From the NCBI RefSeq assembly GCF_000518265.1, contig NZ_JADG01000012.1:335557-399556 (forward strand): a stretch of 64,000 bases of DNA, in the 5' to 3' direction. Position numbers and translations under genes: made by a program. This stretch comes from Actinomadura oligospora ATCC 43269. GTDB lineage: Bacteria > Actinomycetota > Actinomycetes > Streptosporangiales > Streptosporangiaceae. This document shows, one piece after another, positions 61,159-64,000 of this stretch (position 1 is the first letter of the stretch; every line of letters starts with the position of its first letter). Under the pieces are notes generated by a model. The model made no database searches. It was not told where the DNA came from and saw nothing but the letters and a program-made list of their open reading frames with translations.

Positions 61159-62847
61159 ATGAAGAAGCGCCTGAAGGTCACGCTCGCCCCCGCCGTCCTC
61201 GGCCTGGTCCTGGCGACCGCCTGCGGAACCGCCTCCGCGATGCCCGCCGCACAGCAGGACGTCCTCGCCAAGACCGATGCCGGGACGGTGCGCGGCATCA
61301 CCCACGGGCAGACCCGCCAGTACCTCGGCGTCCCGTACGCCGCGCCGCCGGTGGGTGCGCTGCGGTGGAAGTCGCCGCAGCCCTCGCGTCCTTGGAAGGG
61401 CGTTCGGAACGCGACAGCTTCCGGCCCGGCGTGCGTCGGCCCGTCCTACAACCTTCCGGCCGGGACGAGCGTCAGCGAAGACTGCCTGACTGTGAACGTC
61501 ACGACCCCCGCGTCGGCTCCTGCGCGTCCTCGGCCGGTGATGGTGTTCGTGCACGGAGGCGACTTCACGTCCGGGACGGGCAGCGCGTTCGACCCGAGCG
61601 AAATGGCGACGCGCGGCGACGTCGTGGTGGTCACCCTCAACTACCGGCTCGGCATCTTCGGATTCTTCGGTTTCCCCGGGCTCCCGGGTTCAGGTGACTT
61701 CGGCTTGCAGGACCAGCAGGCCGCGCTGCGCTGGGTGCAGCGCAACGCCCACGCGTTCGGCGGCGACAAGGCGAACGTGACGCTGTTCGGACAGTCCGCC
61801 GGATCCGCGGGCGTCTGCGCGCAACTCACCTCACCGGCAGCGCGCGGCACGTTCAGCAAGGTGATCCTGCAAAGCGCCAGCTGCGGCACCCTCCAGCCGC
61901 GTCTCTACCCGGGAGCACCCGCACCGACCCCGCAGAACGTCTCCCCGTGGGCTCCCCTGAAGACCGTGACCGCACGAGGCGCCACCCTCGCGTCCAAGCT
62001 CGGCTGCACCACGGACGCGATGGCCTGCCTGCGCAAGGCCCCAGTGGACGCCCTCGCCGGGCCGGGCACGATGACCGACCCCACGTTCCCGTCGTTCGGA
62101 TCGCCCGCCTACGGCACCCCGACCTTGCCCACCAACCCCGAGCAGGCCATCAAGCGGGGACGGTTCGCCAAGGTCCCCGCCATGATCGGCAGCACCCGCG
62201 ACGAAGGACGGTTCGTCACCGCGTCCATCGTGAACCCGGCGATCGGCAAGGTCACCTTCACCCCGGACGTCTTCACGAAGCTCACCGACGCCGCCTACGG
62301 CCCCGACGCCCCTGCCGTCCGCCGCGCCTACCGGCCGTCCACCTACGAGAAGGACCTGCTGCCCAACACTCCCCCGACCGACCGTCCGAACGTCGAAGGC
62401 GCCCTGGCCTGGGCCGCGATCGAAACCGACCGCGCCTCCGTCTGCCCGATCCTGGGCGATGCGAACGCCCTGTCCCGCCGCGTCCCGACCTACGTCTACG
62501 AGTTCGCCGACCGCACCGCCCCGACCTGGATCCCCGTCCCGGCGACCTTCCCAGGCGGCGCGGCCCACCTGACCGACCTGCCCTACCTGTTCGCCACGAC
62601 CCGCCCCGCGCCGTCCGGCCCCGCCAAGCTCACCCCGGCCCAGCAGCACCTGTCCGCCCAGATGATCGCCTACTGGACGAGCTTCGCCCACACGAGCGCT
62701 CCCAAGACCACCGCCGCCCCCACCTGGCCCCGCTACAGCGCCAAGACCCCCCGAGTCCAGAACCTCACGACCAACGGCGCAGCACGCATGCCCCTCACCA
62801 ACAACGCCACCGCCCACAAGTGCACCGTCTGGTCGACCACCCACTAA
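61159..62847 (+). CDS. Secreted type-B carboxylesterase
   Basis: A 562-residue exported esterase. The signal peptide has a Cys in LATACGTASA that could also be a lipobox, although the lipobox is imperfect. The type-B motifs are EDCLTVNV, the oxyanion VHGGDFTSG and the nucleophile GQSAGSAGV (where GESAGG is usual). The acid is near GSTRDEGRF and the His is in AAHLTDLPYLF. It would cleave carboxylic esters outside the cell. Upstream sequence has no strong ribosome site (GGAGCCCCCGATG). Confidence 0.92.
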   Translation: MKKRLKVTLAPAVLGLVLATACGTASAMPAAQQDVLAKTDAGTVRGITHGQTRQYLGVPYAAPPVGALRWKSPQPSRPWKGVRNATASGPACVGPSYNLPAGTSVSEDCLTVNVTTPASAPARPRPVMVFVHGGDFTSGTGSAFDPSEMATRGDVVVVTLNYRLGIFGFFGFPGLPGSGDFGLQDQQAALRWVQRNAHAFGGDKANVTLFGQSAGSAGVCAQLTSPAARGTFSKVILQSASCGTLQPRLYPGAPAPTPQNVSPWAPLKTVTARGATLASKLGCTTDAMACLRKAPVDALAGPGTMTDPTFPSFGSPAYGTPTLPTNPEQAIKRGRFAKVPAMIGSTRDEGRFVTASIVNPAIGKVTFTPDVFTKLTDAAYGPDAPAVRRAYRPSTYEKDLLPNTPPTDRPNVEGALAWAAIETDRASVCPILGDANALSRRVPTYVYEFADRTAPTWIPVPATFPGGAAHLTDLPYLFATTRPAPSGPAKLTPAQQHLSAQMIAYWTSFAHTSAPKTTAAPTWPRYSAKTPRVQNLTTNGAARMPLTNNATAHKCTVWSTTH

Positions 62848-62853
62848 CCACGA

Positions 62854-62889
62854 CGCAAGAGGCCCCGCCCACCAGGGCGGGGCCTTGCG
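62854..62889 (+). terminator. Terminator of the carboxylesterase gene
   Basis: CGCAAG-A-GGCCCCGCCC (62854-62870) pairs with GGGCGGGGCCTTGCG (62875-62889) with one bulged A and an ACCA loop. Confidence 0.8.
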
Positions 62890-62909
62890 TGCTGTTCGCG
62901 GGCAAGGTC

Positions 62910-63635
62910 CTACAGGACGGTGATCGACCAGGGACCCTGGGCGCGGATGGCGAGGATCGCCGGGCAGTGGAACATGAACTCTGTGGTGGCGTCGCCCTTC
63001 ACCGAAGCGAGGACGGCCTCCGTTTCGAATCCGGGCGTGAGTGCGTGCACCTGCGCTGGGCCGCGCCCACGATGCACGAAACGGGCAGGTGCCCCGGCGG
63101 GTCCGATGTAGGCGACAACGTCCATTCCATAGCCGCCCACCCGATCGGCGAACTCGCGGGGCGCGACGTCCTCAACGACGATGCGCCAGCGCCCGGACGC
63201 CGCCACGTGCATTTCCGTCCGGCCGCGCCAGCTCTCTGGGACCGGCACCCTGCCCCGCCTGGCCTTCGTCGCCGCGTACAGGGCCGTCCCCTTGTCCGTG
63301 AGGATGCTGCGAGGCCCCACCACGATCGGCCCGTCCGGCGAATCGACGTGCAGCTACGCGACCCCCTCCAGCGGCTGCGCAAAGGTGATCTCGAAGTCGC
63401 CCCGTCCCTCGTGACTGGCGAACACCCCACCCTCGACGGCCACCGGACCAGGCGCCTTCCACTGCTCCTCGCGCCGCGTCCGAACGAGTCGCGCGACCGC
63501 AGGCCGAGAACTCACCTCCGACTCGTCCTCACGCCCCACCAGCGCCGCCCGCGCAGGCCCCGACGTCCCCGCGCCCTCAACGCCCCCGGCAAGCCCACGC
63601 CCCCGAGCCCCCCGCCGAAACCTGTCCCAAATCAC
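62910..63635 (-). pseudogene. Gene interrupted by an in-frame amber codon
   Basis: A frame of about 240 codons that reads normally except for TAG at 63356-63354. Codon use is G/C-biased at position three on both sides of it (FEITFAQPLEGVA before, LHVDSPDGPIVV after), so both halves come from one gene. The C-terminal half contains MDVVAYIGPAG, RFVHRGRGPAQVHAL and a closing IRAQGPWSITVL, a beta-rich pattern I cannot name. A minus-strand TAGGGT lies six bases before GTG 63635, which gives the likely start. It is either a nonsense mutation, a sequencing error or a readthrough site. Confidence 0.65.
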
Positions 63636-63647
63636 CACCAAACCCTA
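63636..63647 (-). promoter_or_regulatory. Leaderless-type -10 box of the interrupted gene
   Basis: Minus-strand TAGGGT (63647-63642), six bases (TTGGTG), then GTG 63635. Confidence 0.4.
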
Positions 63648-63734
63648 TTCACGCCCCGCCGCAAGCCCTTCTCGCCGCCCGCACCCAACCGTGATCGCCA
63701 CCCGCACCTCCCGCCGAGACTCACACACCCCGCC

Positions 63735-63926
63735 TCAGTTGGACGACACGCCCCGCTTCACGCGCCCGACCAACTCGGTGAAATCCCCAACAGGGAGCAC
63801 GAGGCTTCCTCCTCCAAACGCCTTGCTGTCGCGGACCGCCACTGCGAGCCCGAGAGCGGCCACCTCCACACACTCTCCCGACGTCCCACCGGACGAGTGG
63901 CTGCTCTTCCGCCAGGTCAGAACCAT
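63735..63926 (-). CDS. DUF397 protein
   Basis: A 63-residue DUF397 protein with the family pattern TWRKSSHSSGG, GECVEVA, VAVRDSKAFGG and a closing FTELVGRVKRG. Such genes usually follow a DUF5753 helix-turn-helix gene and take part in developmental or toxin-antitoxin-like regulation in actinomycetes. The expected partner would lie beyond the window edge; bases 63927-64000 show only a short open frame. ATG 63926 is used; GTG 63929 directly precedes it. Confidence 0.88.
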   Translation of the reverse strand: MVLTWRKSSHSSGGTSGECVEVAALGLAVAVRDSKAFGGGSLVLPVGDFTELVGRVKRGVSSN

Positions 63927-64000
63927 CACGCACCGCCTTCATTCGAGCTACGAGGTCAGCGAAGACATCACCAGTCACGACAGGTGCTACCCGGAGCGCT

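Noticed and set aside
63721..63978. 85-codon minus-strand frame overlapping the DUF397 gene
   Set aside because: The DUF397 motifs are in a different frame; only its first part (63927-63978) could be a neighbour, and that is too short to judge at the window edge.

Overview
The window is high-GC actinobacterial chromosome: third codon positions are almost all G or C, GTG and TTG starts are common, and the families present (LCP with LytR_C, DUF4245, DUF6542, DUF397, Tcp-type conjugation proteins, a c-di-AMP riboswitch before an NlpC/P60 hydrolase) are typical of filamentous actinomycetes. The gene content suggests Streptosporangiales, perhaps an Actinomadura relative, but that is inference. Taken alone it looks chromosomal: no rRNA, tRNA, insertion sequence, integrase or CRISPR array was seen.

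Layout. 0.1-5.3 kb: Crp- and LysR-type regulators, a small membrane protein, an LCP cell-wall ligase and a DUF4282 membrane protein. 5.4-12.9 kb: a tightly coupled five-gene set encoding a membrane-anchored Ser/Thr kinase, a coiled-coil protein, a ClpB-like AAA+ ATPase, a NrdG-like radical SAM protein and a double-zinc-ribbon FHA protein. It matches no named system I can identify and is the best candidate here for an undescribed one. 13-24 kb: paralogous secreted proteins, a PIG-L deacetylase with a probable C-terminal propeller, typA, an NlpC/P60 hydrolase under a c-di-AMP riboswitch, a Nudix hydrolase, a Mut7-C protein, and an amidohydrolase divergent from a MarR regulator.

24.2-36.9 kb: a seven-gene conjugation-type (Tcp/T4SS) operon on the minus strand, with no relaxase, coupling protein or integrase in the window. 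Its third gene fuses a TcpE-like membrane domain through a very long disordered linker to a ParA/MinD-like domain. Just upstream is a structured non-coding stretch with a perfect DnaA box and repeated ACGGGA hairpins.

37.6-56.1 kb: a housekeeping block (ychF, rmuC, DUF6542, ispH, lipid-droplet-associated protein, xseA, xseB, DUF4245, glpX), interrupted by an accessory insert with two tandem DUF5937/ArsR-MFS divergent pairs and a MarR-MFS operon. 56.2-64 kb: small secreted proteins, a TPR/retropepsin-like lipoprotein, a cupin, an alcohol dehydrogenase, a carboxylesterase, a gene broken by an in-frame amber codon, and a DUF397 gene at the edge.

Two window-wide patterns stand out. Many genes have a TANNNT -10 box only 6-8 nt before the start codon, as in leaderless transcription. 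Several genes are followed by short tandem duplications that copy the sequence around their own stop codon.
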